A stretch of DNA of 64,000 nucleotides from Avimonoglobus sp965151315 (GTDB lineage Bacteria; Bacillota; Clostridia; UBA1381): the NCBI GenBank assembly GCA_965151315.1, contig CBCTZG010000003.1:12782-76781 (forward strand). The letters run 5' to 3'. The notes below the pieces were generated by a model. It was not told the DNA's origin and did no database searches. It saw only the letters and a list, made by a program, of their open reading frames with translations. Positions 9,229 to 16,058 of the stretch are shown one piece after another (position 1 is the first letter of the stretch; the number at the start of each line of letters is the position of its first letter). The translations under genes were made by a program, and so were the position numbers.

Positions 9229-9424
9229 TATTCTTTACACCTCGTTCCTGTTCTAATCGTTTTATAATTACTGCGCCGTTTGCTCCCGATAACATCGTAA
9301 ACCATTGTGACAGGAAGAAACGTTTGATTTCATTTCTAACCTGCGGTGAGGGAGAGTGGCGATAATCTTTTACTGCTTGTATAATAATTGCATTAGCAAG
9401 TGCAATATATCCTTCATCGTTCAT
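9176..9424 (-). CDS. small hypothetical ICE protein, 82 aa, first gene of the leftward operon
   Basis: The ATG at 9424 has AGGAGG 8 nt upstream. The protein is short, alpha-helical in look, with a basic C-terminus, and overlaps parB by about 53 nt in another frame. It is the first gene after a leader holding a terminator-like hairpin and a possible leader peptide whose stop codon overlaps this ATG (ATGA). No named family recognised; the position suggests an early regulatory or accessory protein of the element. Confidence 0.6.
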   Translation of the reverse strand: MNDEGYIALANAIIIQAVKDYRHSPSPQVRNEIKRFFLSQWFTMLSGANGAVIIKRLEQERGVKNNGKERNKLRGNTDIAAQ

Positions 9425-9513
9425 ATGCAAAACCTCCTTTTCGTGATTTTAGGTAATAAAAAAAGCACCATATCTGTTATAGGTAGATACGATGCTTTAA
9501 TGCAGTTATTCAG
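9421..9513 (-). CDS. putative 30-codon leader peptide across the attenuator
   Basis: An open frame of 30 codons starting at a CTG (9513) that stands 10 nt after a good AGGAGG, running through the terminator hairpin and ending in a TGA that overlaps the ATG of the 82-aa gene. The peptide is hydrophobic in the middle (DMVLFLLPKI). The non-ATG start makes it speculative. If translated, a ribosome on it would melt the hairpin and deliver ribosomes to the next gene. Confidence 0.35.
   Translation of the reverse strand: MNNCIKASYLPITDMVLFLLPKITKRRFCI
9458..9498 (-). terminator. terminator-like hairpin in the ICE leader (attenuator candidate)
   Basis: On the minus strand AAAGCA (9498-9493) pairs with TGCTTT (9467-9462), and an inner TATCT/AGATA pairing extends the stem; a run of seven U follows (9464-9458). 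It sits between the promoter at 9676-9703 and the first gene, so it would stop transcription before the operon unless relieved. Confidence 0.6.
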
Positions 9514-9546
9514 TTGTATTCAGCCTCCTTTTGTCATAATTTGTTT

Positions 9547-9676
9547 TGTCTTTAATATTACAAAGCGAAAATCAAAGACAATTATCTTATCATTTTAGGG
9601 TGGAAAAAGAATTGGTAAAATAATAAGACAAACCTCGAAACCCTTGATTTTATGCGGTTTCTACCGTTTGTCTTTA
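9547..9676. repeat. clustered TGTCTTT motifs and nested inverted repeat at the ICE end
   Basis: The motif TGTCTT(T) occurs four times in 130 bp: forward at 9547 and 9670, inverted at 9574-9580 and 9625-9630. The last two-thirds form an inverted repeat (AAGACAAAC 9625-9633 with GTTTGTCTT 9666-9674) holding an inner GAAACC/GGTTTC pair. Such clusters at element ends are often recombinase arm sites; that reading is inference. Confidence 0.4.
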
Positions 9677-9703
9677 TTATACCATAAGGACATAGCGTTG
9701 CAA
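9676..9703 (-). promoter_or_regulatory. sigma-A-type promoter for the leftward ICE operon
   Basis: Minus strand: -35 TTGCAA (9703-9698), 16-nt spacer, -10 TATAAT (9681-9676). The -10 lies in the AT-rich element side while the -35 lies inside the integrase remnant, so the promoter spans an apparent junction. It would transcribe about 250 nt of leader before the 82-aa gene. Confidence 0.6.
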
Positions 9704-9858
9704 GCTATCTGCTGAAGAACGGCGTCAGCCTAAAAGAAATCCAGCTCTGGTGCGGCCACAGCGACATTGCGGTGACAGCTATGCTTTACACCCATGTGGA
9801 TTTAGAAATGCAGAAAAACACCGGCGCTAAAATCAACGCCCTCTTTGAGAAACAATAA
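9691..9858 (+). pseudogene. C-terminal remnant of a tyrosine recombinase (integrase)
   Basis: Fifty-five codons ending in TAA at 9858. They contain the hallmarks of the integrase C-terminus: HSVASYLLKNG (the end of box II, whose Arg is lost), LWCGHSDI (the second conserved His region) and the catalytic-Tyr context MLYTHVD. A stop codon lies just upstream in frame and there is no start, so at least 80% of the gene is missing. Base composition is GC-rich, unlike the ICE to its left. It ends 98 nt before the 3' end of tRNA-Ser, as expected for an integrase whose element targeted that tRNA. It is probably a relic of an older element, or of this one after rearrangement. Confidence 0.8.
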
Positions 9859-9903
9859 TTTTTTAGAATTTTTTTAGAATTTCGGTTAAGACTGCAAACA
9901 AGC

Positions 9904-9947
9904 AAAAAAAAGAGTTTATGCAATTTTCCGAAAACCGCATAAACTCT
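9904..9947 (-). terminator. Rho-independent terminator after tRNA-Ser
   Basis: On the minus strand an 11-bp stem (AGAGTTTATGC, 9947-9937, with GCATAAACTCT, 9921-9911) is followed by eight U (9911-9904). It lies immediately downstream of the tRNA 3' end and faces the integrase remnant. Confidence 0.8.
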
Positions 9948-9955
9948 ATCCCTTG

Positions 9956-10043
9956 TGGAGGAGAGGATGAGATTCGAACTCACGGATGCGTGAACATCAC
10001 AACATTTCCAATGTTGCGCCTTCGACCACTCGGCCACCTCTCC
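9956..10043 (-). tRNA. tRNA-Ser (anticodon GGA)
   Basis: 88 nt including an encoded CCA. Acceptor GGAGAGG pairs with CCTCTCC; the anticodon stem CAACA/TGTTG encloses the loop TTGGAAA (anticodon GGA, decoding UCC/UCU); a long variable arm with a GATG/CATC stem marks it as type II; the T arm has the standard TTCGAAT loop. The base before CCA is T, whereas bacterial tRNA-Ser normally has G there. The 3' end faces the integrase remnant, so this gene is a likely integration site. Confidence 0.93.
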
Positions 10044-10060
10044 GAACTGTCAACTCTGAT

Positions 10061-10089
10061 ATTTTAGCATAAGCGAATCAATTTGTCAA
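10061..10089 (-). promoter_or_regulatory. promoter of tRNA-Ser
   Basis: Minus strand: -35 TTGACA (10089-10084, full consensus), 17-nt spacer, -10 TAAAAT (10066-10061), about 18 nt before the tRNA 5' end. Confidence 0.8.
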
Positions 10090-10350
10090 GCTATTTTTTT
10101 AAATCAACAAAAAAACCTGTGTGGGAATGCAATACACCACTGCCCAACGGTAAAGCGGAACGCAGTCGCAGTAAAGGCCAAAAATGCTTTTATTCCTGCC
10201 ATTGCTTCTGGTCTTTACAGGATTTTGAAAGATAGCTTGCTCTCCATAACCGGCGTTCCAATCACTTCCCCATGAGACCCCTTCATTGGTTATTCCCTAA
10301 CGGGTTCATTGCACAATATGTTTGACAAACCTGCATTTGTTAAAACCCAC
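10090..10350. other. non-coding stretch, nothing recognised
   Basis: Between the tRNA promoter and the terminator of the next gene there is no convincing reading frame, RNA gene or repeat. It separates the integration site from the conserved chromosomal genes. Confidence 0.5.
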
Positions 10351-10383
10351 AAAAAACCAGTTCCTTTTGAAACTGGTTTTTTT
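10351..10383 (-). terminator. terminator of the nucleotide-sugar dehydratase gene
   Basis: Stem AAACCAGTT / AACTGGTTT with a short loop, flanked by A and T runs on both sides, so it could work in both directions. It begins within the stop codon of the dehydratase gene on the minus strand. Confidence 0.8.
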
Positions 10384-12253
10384 AGGCGGACGCAGCGCCA
10401 TTCTGATTCGTTTGTTTGTGCTGAAATGTAGGTACCAATTCGCTAAGCGTCAGAATAACCTTTTCGGCATCGTTTTCCTCAGCATATCTACGGATTCGAT
10501 GCAATTTTTCCAAGAAACTGTCTTCATCAATTTCCATCTGACAGCCCACAAAAATCTTTTTGTTTTCCGTCTCCCGCAAGCCTTCCTCCGCCATCAGCAG
10601 TTCCTCAAACAGTTTTTCTCCTGGCCGCAATCCGGTGAACTGGATTGGGATATCCCGATAAGGCTCCTTGCCGTGCAGCCGGATCAAATTTTCTGCTAAT
10701 GTAAGGATTTTTACCGGTTCTCCCATATCCAAAACAAAAATCTCACCGCCCCGGGCCATATATGCCGCCTGCAGAACCAGTGACACAGCCTCTGGAATCG
10801 TCATGAAATACCGGATAATTTCCGGGTCCGTCACTGTAACCGGCCCGCCGGCCGCAATCTGCTTTTCAAACAAGGGAATCACCGATCCGTTAGACCCCAA
10901 TACATTTCCAAAGCGGACAGCTACAAAATCAGTCCCCTTGGTGATCTGCGCCATATACTGGACAACCATCTCGCAGCAGCGCTTTGTAGCACCCATAACA
11001 TTGGTCGGGTTCACAGCCTTGTCCGTGGATACCAAAACGAATTTATTAACATGGTTTACTGCCGCTTGCCGGGCAACATGATATGTTCCAATAATATTAT
11101 TTTTCACAGCCTCTTCTGGATTTGCTTCCATCAACGGCACATGCTTATGCGCCGCCGCATGAAATACCAGCGAGGGCTGGTATTTCAAAAAGATATCCGC
11201 GATCTTTTTTTCGTCCCGGATCGACGCGATTTCTACAATGATGTCTAGCCTGCCGTTATTTTCCCGGTTCAGCTCCTGCTGAATATCGTAAGCGTTATTT
11301 TCATAAATATCCAGAATAATTAACTTTTTAGGATCATATTTCACAATTTGCCGGCAAAGCTCCGATCCAATGGATCCCCCGCCGCCAGTAACCAGGCAGA
11401 CCTGATTCTCGATTAGCAGCTTCATTTCCTGGTTATCAAACTGGATGGCTGCCCTGCCCAGAAGATCTTCAATCTGGATCGGTTTGGCCTGGTCCAGCAA
11501 AGTCCCGCCGATAATCAATTCATGCAGATACGGCAATACCTTCACCCGGCAGCCCGTTCCGGAGCAAATTTCTAAAATCCGTTTTTGGGTCTTTTGGTCC
11601 GCTGATGGGATAGCAATCAAAATATTACTAATTTTCTGTTCCTTTACAATTCCCGGGATTTCCGCTGTTGTCCCTAAAACAGGAATATCCAGAATCTTCC
11701 TTCCTACCTTCTGCATGTCGTCATCCACTAATCCAACAGGGATAAAACTGCATTCATTTTTCTTAATTTCTGCTAAAACCTGCCTGCACGCATCCCCCGC
11801 GCCTACAATCAGCATTCGCTTTCCGTCTCGATCTTTATGCTCATTCTGCGTTAACTTCGTATATATATAGCTATAACCTGTCCGCAGTATCACGATTTCG
11901 CAAATTGATAAAAGCAGCGCGAACACAGAAAATATCTCCGGATATTCTATACGCAGCACCCTGATCACAATATAGTATCCGAAGGTCCCCAGCAAGACGC
12001 CCCATATACAGTTTAAAAAGTCCTTAATTGCCGCATACCGCCAAATATTCCGGTAAACATTGCATATGACCATGCCGGCCAGATTGAACAACACAAAAAT
12101 CAGACCGACCCAGGGCAGCGATGCTGCTGAAATCGTATAAAGTGCTAAATACTCAACTAAAAAGTAAGAACACAGGCATGCAAAAGAAAGCGCGGCACCG
12201 TCTGCCAAGAGCAAAAGAAAACGCCTGGCATTCTTCAGACCAAAATTCCTCAC
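10382..12253 (-). CDS. membrane nucleotide-sugar epimerase/dehydratase (EpsC/CapD/PglF type)
   Basis: 623 aa from a GTG with AGGAG 8 nt upstream. Four transmembrane helices (about 1-115) precede a CoA-binding-like Rossmann domain (about 145-260, VGAGDACRQVL) and an extended short-chain dehydrogenase domain (about 280-600) with LVTGGGGSIGSEL for NAD binding. The active-site segment STDKAVNPTNVMGATK has Met in place of the usual Tyr, as in UDP-GlcNAc 4,6-dehydratases of the PglF/EpsC class. Length matches the family. These enzymes make precursor sugars for surface polysaccharide or glycoprotein glycans. The gene has its own strong promoter and terminator and appears monocistronic. Confidence 0.9.
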   Translation of the reverse strand: MRNFGLKNARRFLLLLADGAALSFACLCSYFLVEYLALYTISAASLPWVGLIFVLFNLAGMVICNVYRNIWRYAAIKDFLNCIWGVLLGTFGYYIVIRVLRIEYPEIFSVFALLLSICEIVILRTGYSYIYTKLTQNEHKDRDGKRMLIVGAGDACRQVLAEIKKNECSFIPVGLVDDDMQKVGRKILDIPVLGTTAEIPGIVKEQKISNILIAIPSADQKTQKRILEICSGTGCRVKVLPYLHELIIGGTLLDQAKPIQIEDLLGRAAIQFDNQEMKLLIENQVCLVTGGGGSIGSELCRQIVKYDPKKLIILDIYENNAYDIQQELNRENNGRLDIIVEIASIRDEKKIADIFLKYQPSLVFHAAAHKHVPLMEANPEEAVKNNIIGTYHVARQAAVNHVNKFVLVSTDKAVNPTNVMGATKRCCEMVVQYMAQITKGTDFVAVRFGNVLGSNGSVIPLFEKQIAAGGPVTVTDPEIIRYFMTIPEAVSLVLQAAYMARGGEIFVLDMGEPVKILTLAENLIRLHGKEPYRDIPIQFTGLRPGEKLFEELLMAEEGLRETENKKIFVGCQMEIDEDSFLEKLHRIRRYAEENDAEKVILTLSELVPTFQHKQTNQNGAASA

Positions 12254-12286
12254 ATTACGATCTCCTTTAAAGTATACTTATTTATA

Positions 12287-12316
12287 ATTATACATCCTGC
12301 ATATATATTTTGTCAA
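12287..12316 (-). promoter_or_regulatory. promoter of the dehydratase gene
   Basis: Minus strand: -35 TTGACA (12316-12311), 18-nt spacer, -10 TATAAT (12292-12287), 34 nt before the GTG start. Confidence 0.8.
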
Positions 12317-12359
12317 CAACTTTATTCATATATAGCCGTATCGCCCAAATCCAGCACAC

Positions 12360-12388
12360 AAAAAAGAACCGCCGAAGCAGTTCCTTTT
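12360..12388 (-). terminator. terminator of rpsT
   Basis: Minus strand: GAACTGC / GCGGTTC stem with a TTCG tetraloop (12383-12366) followed by six U; it lies 11 nt after the rpsT stop codon. Confidence 0.85.
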
Positions 12389-12398
12389 CAATCCAAAC

Positions 12399-12665
12399 TC
12401 ACGCACTGATTTTTGCCAGCTTTAAAGCGAGCTGCGACTTTTTCCGGGCCGCCTTATTCTTATGAATAATCCCCTGCTTTACGCCCTGATCCAGCTTTTT
12501 CACAGCGTCGTTGAACAGAGCCTTTACATTTGCGGAATCCTTCGCCTCAACAGCTGCCTCAAATTTCTTGATTGCCGTCTTCAGCGCAGTTTTGTGCATT
12601 TGATTGATCAATGTCTTCTTTTCAATGACCTTGACCCGCTTTTTTGCAGATTTAATATTTGGCAC
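12399..12665 (-). CDS. rpsT: 30S ribosomal protein S20
   Basis: 88 aa. Starts at a GTG (12665) with GGAGG upstream; the protein begins [10 protein letters not shown] after the initiator, as S20 does, and is Lys/Ala-rich and helical throughout, with the conserved [12 protein letters not shown] near the C-terminus. It binds 16S rRNA early in assembly of the small subunit. A longer reading frame upstream is ignored because it lacks a binding site and passes through the promoter. Own promoter and terminator make it a single-gene unit. Confidence 0.96.
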   Translation of the reverse strand: MPNIKSAKKRVKVIEKKTLINQMHKTALKTAIKKFEAAVEAKDSANVKALFNDAVKKLDQGVKQGIIHKNKAARKKSQLALKLAKISA

Positions 12666-12705
12666 GATCTCCACCTCCAAAAAGTTTAATACATAATACC
12701 AAAAT

Positions 12706-12734
12706 ATTTTACCACATCTATTCCCAAAATGCAA
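12706..12734 (-). promoter_or_regulatory. promoter of rpsT
   Basis: Minus strand: -35 TTGCAT (12734-12729), 17-nt spacer, -10 TAAAAT (12711-12706). Confidence 0.7.
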
Positions 12735-12765
12735 GCAGTTTTTTGAAATTTATAGGATTTTTTTA

Positions 12766-13254
12766 TCAATATCCGAACGTTCCCTGCAGGGACTCGTCAT
12801 TGTCAATCCAATCCTGTACCACAACCACCCGGTATGTATCCTTTGTATCCCGGATTACCACTTTTTCAATCCCGGCGTTGATAATCATACGCTTACACAT
12901 AGAACAGCTGCTGCTTTTAGCCACGAACCCGCCGGTGCTGACTTCGATCCCCACCATATACAGTGTGGCGCCGATCATATCCCGCCGGGCAGCGGAAATA
13001 ATCGCGTTAGCTTCAGCGTGTACGCTGCGGCAGATTTCATACCGCTCCCCCCGGGGGATATTCATCTCCTGGCGGATACAGCGGCCGATGTCAATACAGT
13101 TTTTCCGGCCTCGGGGCGCGCCTACATAGCCGGTGGAGATGATTTCATCATTTTTGACAATAATCGCGCCATAGTTCCGCCGCAGGCATGTCCCCCGCTC
13201 CGCTACTGTCTGGGCAATGTCCAGATAATAATTATACTTGTCCCGTCTTTCCAT
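12766..13254 (-). CDS. deoxycytidylate deaminase family protein (ComEB-like)
   Basis: 162 aa. Zinc-dependent deaminase fold with the catalytic HAE motif in SVHAEANAI and the second zinc site in SSCSMCKRMIINAGI (two Cys). Family members convert dCMP to dUMP for thymidylate synthesis. The usual Pro of the PCxxC motif is Ser here. I chose the ATG at 13254, preceded 7 nt upstream by GGAAGGGAG, over the ATG at 13272 that abuts the recO stop. It is the last gene of the era-recO operon. Confidence 0.88.
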   Translation of the reverse strand: MERRDKYNYYLDIAQTVAERGTCLRRNYGAIIVKNDEIISTGYVGAPRGRKNCIDIGRCIRQEMNIPRGERYEICRSVHAEANAIISAARRDMIGATLYMVGIEVSTGGFVAKSSSCSMCKRMIINAGIEKVVIRDTKDTYRVVVVQDWIDNDESLQGTFGY

Positions 13255-13272
13255 GCTCCTGCTCCCTTCCAT

Positions 13273-14016
13273 TTAAATCATTTGTTTATAATAGGCAAGC
13301 GACGGAAAATCCCGGTCTAAATGCCGGAGGACATACCGTTCCGCCAGCTCCCGCAGCTCCCGCACCGTATTTTCCCCCATTTGAAAGGAAAATATCTTTT
13401 TGGGGCTCGCATGCAGAATATAATATAAAGCGTGAAAGGCTGCCGGGCCTAAAGGTATGCTCCCCGGTAGCTTTTTTTCACATTCCCCGCACACCACGCC
13501 GTTTTCTTCCATGGAAAAACCGGAAATATTCTCGTTATCCCCGCAGACGACGCAAAAATCCGTTACCGGCATAAACCCCGCGTGCATCGCCAGCCGCAGC
13601 TCGTACACCAGCTTGATCACCGCTGCCGGCATGTCCCGGTAAGCCAGCATATACAAGGCGTTTAAAAGCGTCCGCAGAAGCCCGTCGTCCGGGGTTTGCA
13701 TATCCAAAGCGCTGTAGGTGATATCCGCAAAATATGTACTCAGGGCCAGGGCTGCGATATCTTCCTGGATCGGAAAAAAGCTTTCCAAGGGTTCCACCGT
13801 GTTGACTGTCAGAATATCTCCCTTGCCCTGATAAAACACAAACGCCCCGTAGCTCAGAAACTGGGAAGCCGCCGCCTGCCGCCGCCTGCCGCCGTTTACC
13901 CCATAAACGCTGGCCTTGACAATCCCGTAACCCTCACAGAACACCGTCAGCATCCGGTTGGCTTCCCCGTAATTCTTCTGCTTTAAAATTAATCCGTTGG
14001 CTTTGATGCTTGCCAT
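13273..14016 (-). CDS. recO: DNA repair protein RecO
   Basis: 247 aa. N-terminal OB-fold (about 1-80, beginning with ANGLILKQKNYGEANRMLTVF), a helical middle, and a zinc-binding CxxC...CxxC pair (CVVCGDNE at about 160, CGECEKK about 20 residues later). RecO loads RecA onto SSB-coated single strands with RecR. Gene order era-yqzL-recO is typical of Firmicutes. Its start lies inside the end of yqzL (28-nt overlap). A short run of repeated GCCGCC units in the reverse strand at about 13,868-13,895 encodes the RRRQAAA stretch. Confidence 0.95.
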   Translation of the reverse strand: MASIKANGLILKQKNYGEANRMLTVFCEGYGIVKASVYGVNGGRRRQAAASQFLSYGAFVFYQGKGDILTVNTVEPLESFFPIQEDIAALALSTYFADITYSALDMQTPDDGLLRTLLNALYMLAYRDMPAAVIKLVYELRLAMHAGFMPVTDFCVVCGDNENISGFSMEENGVVCGECEKKLPGSIPLGPAAFHALYYILHASPKKIFSFQMGENTVRELRELAERYVLRHLDRDFPSLAYYKQMI

Positions 14017-14126
14017 TCTTCCTGTTCCTCTTTTTTCCCCGTATTCTCCAGATTTTTAATCAGCAAATATGCTTCAATATCCCCGGTTGCCAGAAACGCT
14101 TCCCACGAAAAATCATATAAGCCCAT
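13989..14126 (-). CDS. yqzL: YqzL-like small protein, 45 aa
   Basis: A short gene between era and recO. It begins MGLYDFSWEAFLATGDIEAYLL, which fits the YqzL family (aromatic-rich start, then TGDIEAYLL) that occupies exactly this place in Bacillus and many Clostridia. GGAGG lies 7 nt before the ATG at 14126. It ends inside recO in another frame. Function unknown; conserved association with the era-recO operon of spore-formers. Confidence 0.85.
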   Translation of the reverse strand: MGLYDFSWEAFLATGDIEAYLLIKNLENTGKKEEQEEWQASKPTD

Positions 14127-14198
14127 GCCGCGTCCTCCCAAAATGTTGTTACACTTAGGATTTACTGCAAGCTCTTTTTTATACTGTCACTATTTGCC

Positions 14199-15092
14199 TT
14201 AACTCTCAAACCCAAAATCCCGGATCATATGGTTATTGTTGCGCCAATCCGCCTTGACCTTAACCCAAAGCTGCAAAAATACTTTTTTATCCAGCATTTT
14301 CTCAATATCTGTCCGGGCCATAGAACCAACTTTTTTCAGCATTTCCCCATTTTTCCCAATAATGATCCCTTTATGGCTGGCTTTTTCACAGTAAATGCTG
14401 GCATATATATTTGTAATTGCTTCCTTTTCCTGCATTTTTTCAATTTCAATGGCGATCCCGTGGGGCACCTCCTTGTCCAGCAGCCACAAAAGCTTCTCCC
14501 GGATAATCTCCGCCGCGATCTGCTTTTCCTGCTGGTCCGTAACCATGTCGTCATAATAAAATTTCGGACCTGGTTTCAAATAGTACTTGATCTTGTCCAA
14601 TAGGATCTGGGCGCCGTCGCCGGTTTTTGCGCTGATAGGCACGATTTCATCAAAATTATATAGATTGCTGTAATCCGCGATCAGCGGCAGAAGCTTTTCC
14701 TTCCGGACCAAGTCGATCTTATTCATGACTAAAATACAGGGTACACCGGATTTCGCCACGCTTTCTGCAATCCTGCGTTCTGTTTCCTGAATGCTCCGGG
14801 TGGCGTCTACCAAAAGCAGCAGCACGTCCATATCCCGCATAGAATCATTGGCTACCTTCACCATATATTCCCCCAGCCGGTTATGCGGCTTATGGATTCC
14901 TGGCGTGTCCGTAAAGACGATTTGTTCCTCGTCCGTGGTGTAGATCGCCAAAATTTTATTTCTTGTGGTCTGGGGCTTGTCCGAGATAATGGCAATCTTC
15001 TGCCCCACCAGCCGGTTCAAAAGCGTTGACTTCCCCACGTTGGGCATACCAATGATCCCCGCAAAGCCTGATTGAAATTCATTTTTTTTCAT
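14199..15092 (-). CDS. era: GTPase Era
   Basis: 297 aa. G1 GMPNVGKST near residue 17, switch region around PQTTRNK, G3 DTPG, G4 NKID near 125, and a C-terminal KH domain with GKNGEMLKKVG. Era binds the 3' end of 16S rRNA during 30S maturation. I take the ATG at 15092 because the family starts near here; an upstream TTG (15113) is possible. Overlaps the end of dgkA by 14 nt. Neighbours ybeY and phoH are also linked with 16S rRNA processing. Confidence 0.96.
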   Translation of the reverse strand: MKKNEFQSGFAGIIGMPNVGKSTLLNRLVGQKIAIISDKPQTTRNKILAIYTTDEEQIVFTDTPGIHKPHNRLGEYMVKVANDSMRDMDVLLLLVDATRSIQETERRIAESVAKSGVPCILVMNKIDLVRKEKLLPLIADYSNLYNFDEIVPISAKTGDGAQILLDKIKYYLKPGPKFYYDDMVTDQQEKQIAAEIIREKLLWLLDKEVPHGIAIEIEKMQEKEAITNIYASIYCEKASHKGIIIGKNGEMLKKVGSMARTDIEKMLDKKVFLQLWVKVKADWRNNNHMIRDFGFES

Positions 15093-15558
15093 ACCTTTTC
15101 CGTTCTCCTCCAAATATTAAAAACACAATATCCGCCGCGCCCAGCAGGAGGCATGGCGCCAAATTTCTCCAATCTGTAAAAATGCGCAGCAGGGTATATG
15201 TAATTTTTTCCAAATCCAAAAATAACGCGCATCCAACAGCCAGCGCAGCCGCTGCCGCTAAAAGCACACCTCCTGCGGCTACGTCCTTCGCCATCTTCAC
15301 ATGCTCGGAATACGCCGCCGTGGCCGCGTCGGCGGCCTGCTCCAGGGCTGTGTTGAAAAGCTCCGCCCCGATTACAAATCCGATCGAAAGCACCAGCGCA
15401 CCCCATTCCCCCCGGGACAAACCGTAAAACCAGGCAAACACACAAATCAGATTGGCGATGCATAAATGGAACCGAAGGTTCCGTTCCGTCCGTACAGCCC
15501 GGCAAATCCCCTGCCAGGCGCACTGAAAACTCTTCCAGAATTTTGTATTTTTATACAT
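15079..15558 (-). CDS. dgkA: diacylglycerol/undecaprenol kinase (DgkA family)
   Basis: 159 aa integral membrane kinase. The N-terminal amphipathic part (FWKSFQCAWQGICRAVRTERNLRFHL) precedes three membrane helices; the signature GAELFNTALEQAAD and the following HVKMAKDVAAG hold the catalytic Glu and the Asp/Lys of the family. In Gram-positives this enzyme phosphorylates undecaprenol. A fourth hydrophobic segment at the C-terminus (LAPCLLLGAADIVFLIF) is extra compared with typical 120-130 aa members. ATG at 15558 follows GGGAG. It overlaps era. Confidence 0.9.
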   Translation of the reverse strand: MYKNTKFWKSFQCAWQGICRAVRTERNLRFHLCIANLICVFAWFYGLSRGEWGALVLSIGFVIGAELFNTALEQAADAATAAYSEHVKMAKDVAAGGVLLAAAAALAVGCALFLDLEKITYTLLRIFTDWRNLAPCLLLGAADIVFLIFGGERKRYEKK

Positions 15559-15566
15559 TTTTGCAC

Positions 15567-16058
15567 CTACTCCCTGGTAATGCCCAGCCGGGTAAGCACA
15601 GCCTCCTGCTTTCGGCACATAGCCGCCTCCCCCTGGGGGTCGTCCACATGGTCGTAGCCCAGCAGATGCAGCATAGAATGGGCTGTCAGAAAAGCGATTT
15701 CCCGCACAAAGGAATGGCCGTATTCCGCCGCCTGACGCATAGCCCGCTCCGCCGACAGGACAATATCGCCCAGCATAATGTTTTCCCCGTCGTAATCGTA
15801 CTCCCCGTCCAGAATCTCCCCGTCTGTGCCGAACGCTAACATGGGGAAAGACAGTACGTCCGTAGGCGTATCCTGATCCCGGTGCGCCCGGTTCAGCGCC
15901 CGGATTTCCTCGTTGTCCACAATGGTTACGCTGACTTCCGCCGGCGCGTCCCAGTTTTCCTGGATCAGCGTTTCCTGTATGACTGTTTGGATCACATTGT
16001 AGATCTCATCTGGAATTTCGATCTTGTCCTGGCTGTTCTCGATTAGGATTTCTGTCAT
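15567..16058 (-). CDS. ybeY: endoribonuclease YbeY (16S rRNA maturation)
   Basis: 163 aa. Carries the zinc-binding signature HSMLHLLGYDH near the C-terminus and the conserved TPTDVLSFPM in the middle. YbeY takes part in 16S rRNA 3'-end maturation and rRNA quality control. The ATG at 16058 has GAGG 7 nt upstream. The gene overlaps the end of phoH by about 50 nt, which indicates coupled translation. Confidence 0.95.
   Translation of the reverse strand: MTEILIENSQDKIEIPDEIYNVIQTVIQETLIQENWDAPAEVSVTIVDNEEIRALNRAHRDQDTPTDVLSFPMLAFGTDGEILDGEYDYDGENIMLGDIVLSAERAMRQAAEYGHSFVREIAFLTAHSMLHLLGYDHVDDPQGEAAMCRKQEAVLTRLGITRE

Noticed and set aside
9786..10037. 83-codon frame on the minus strand over the tRNA-Ser gene
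   Set aside because: It is the tRNA and its terminator read as protein; the tRNA structure is complete and there is no ribosome binding site.
10130..10340. Possible small RNA or gene remnant between tRNA-Ser and the dehydratase gene
   Set aside because: No stem-loop set, promoter or reading frame stands out.
13861..13895. Repeated GCCGCC units
   Set aside because: They lie in recO and encode an Arg/Gln/Ala stretch; not a separate repeat feature.
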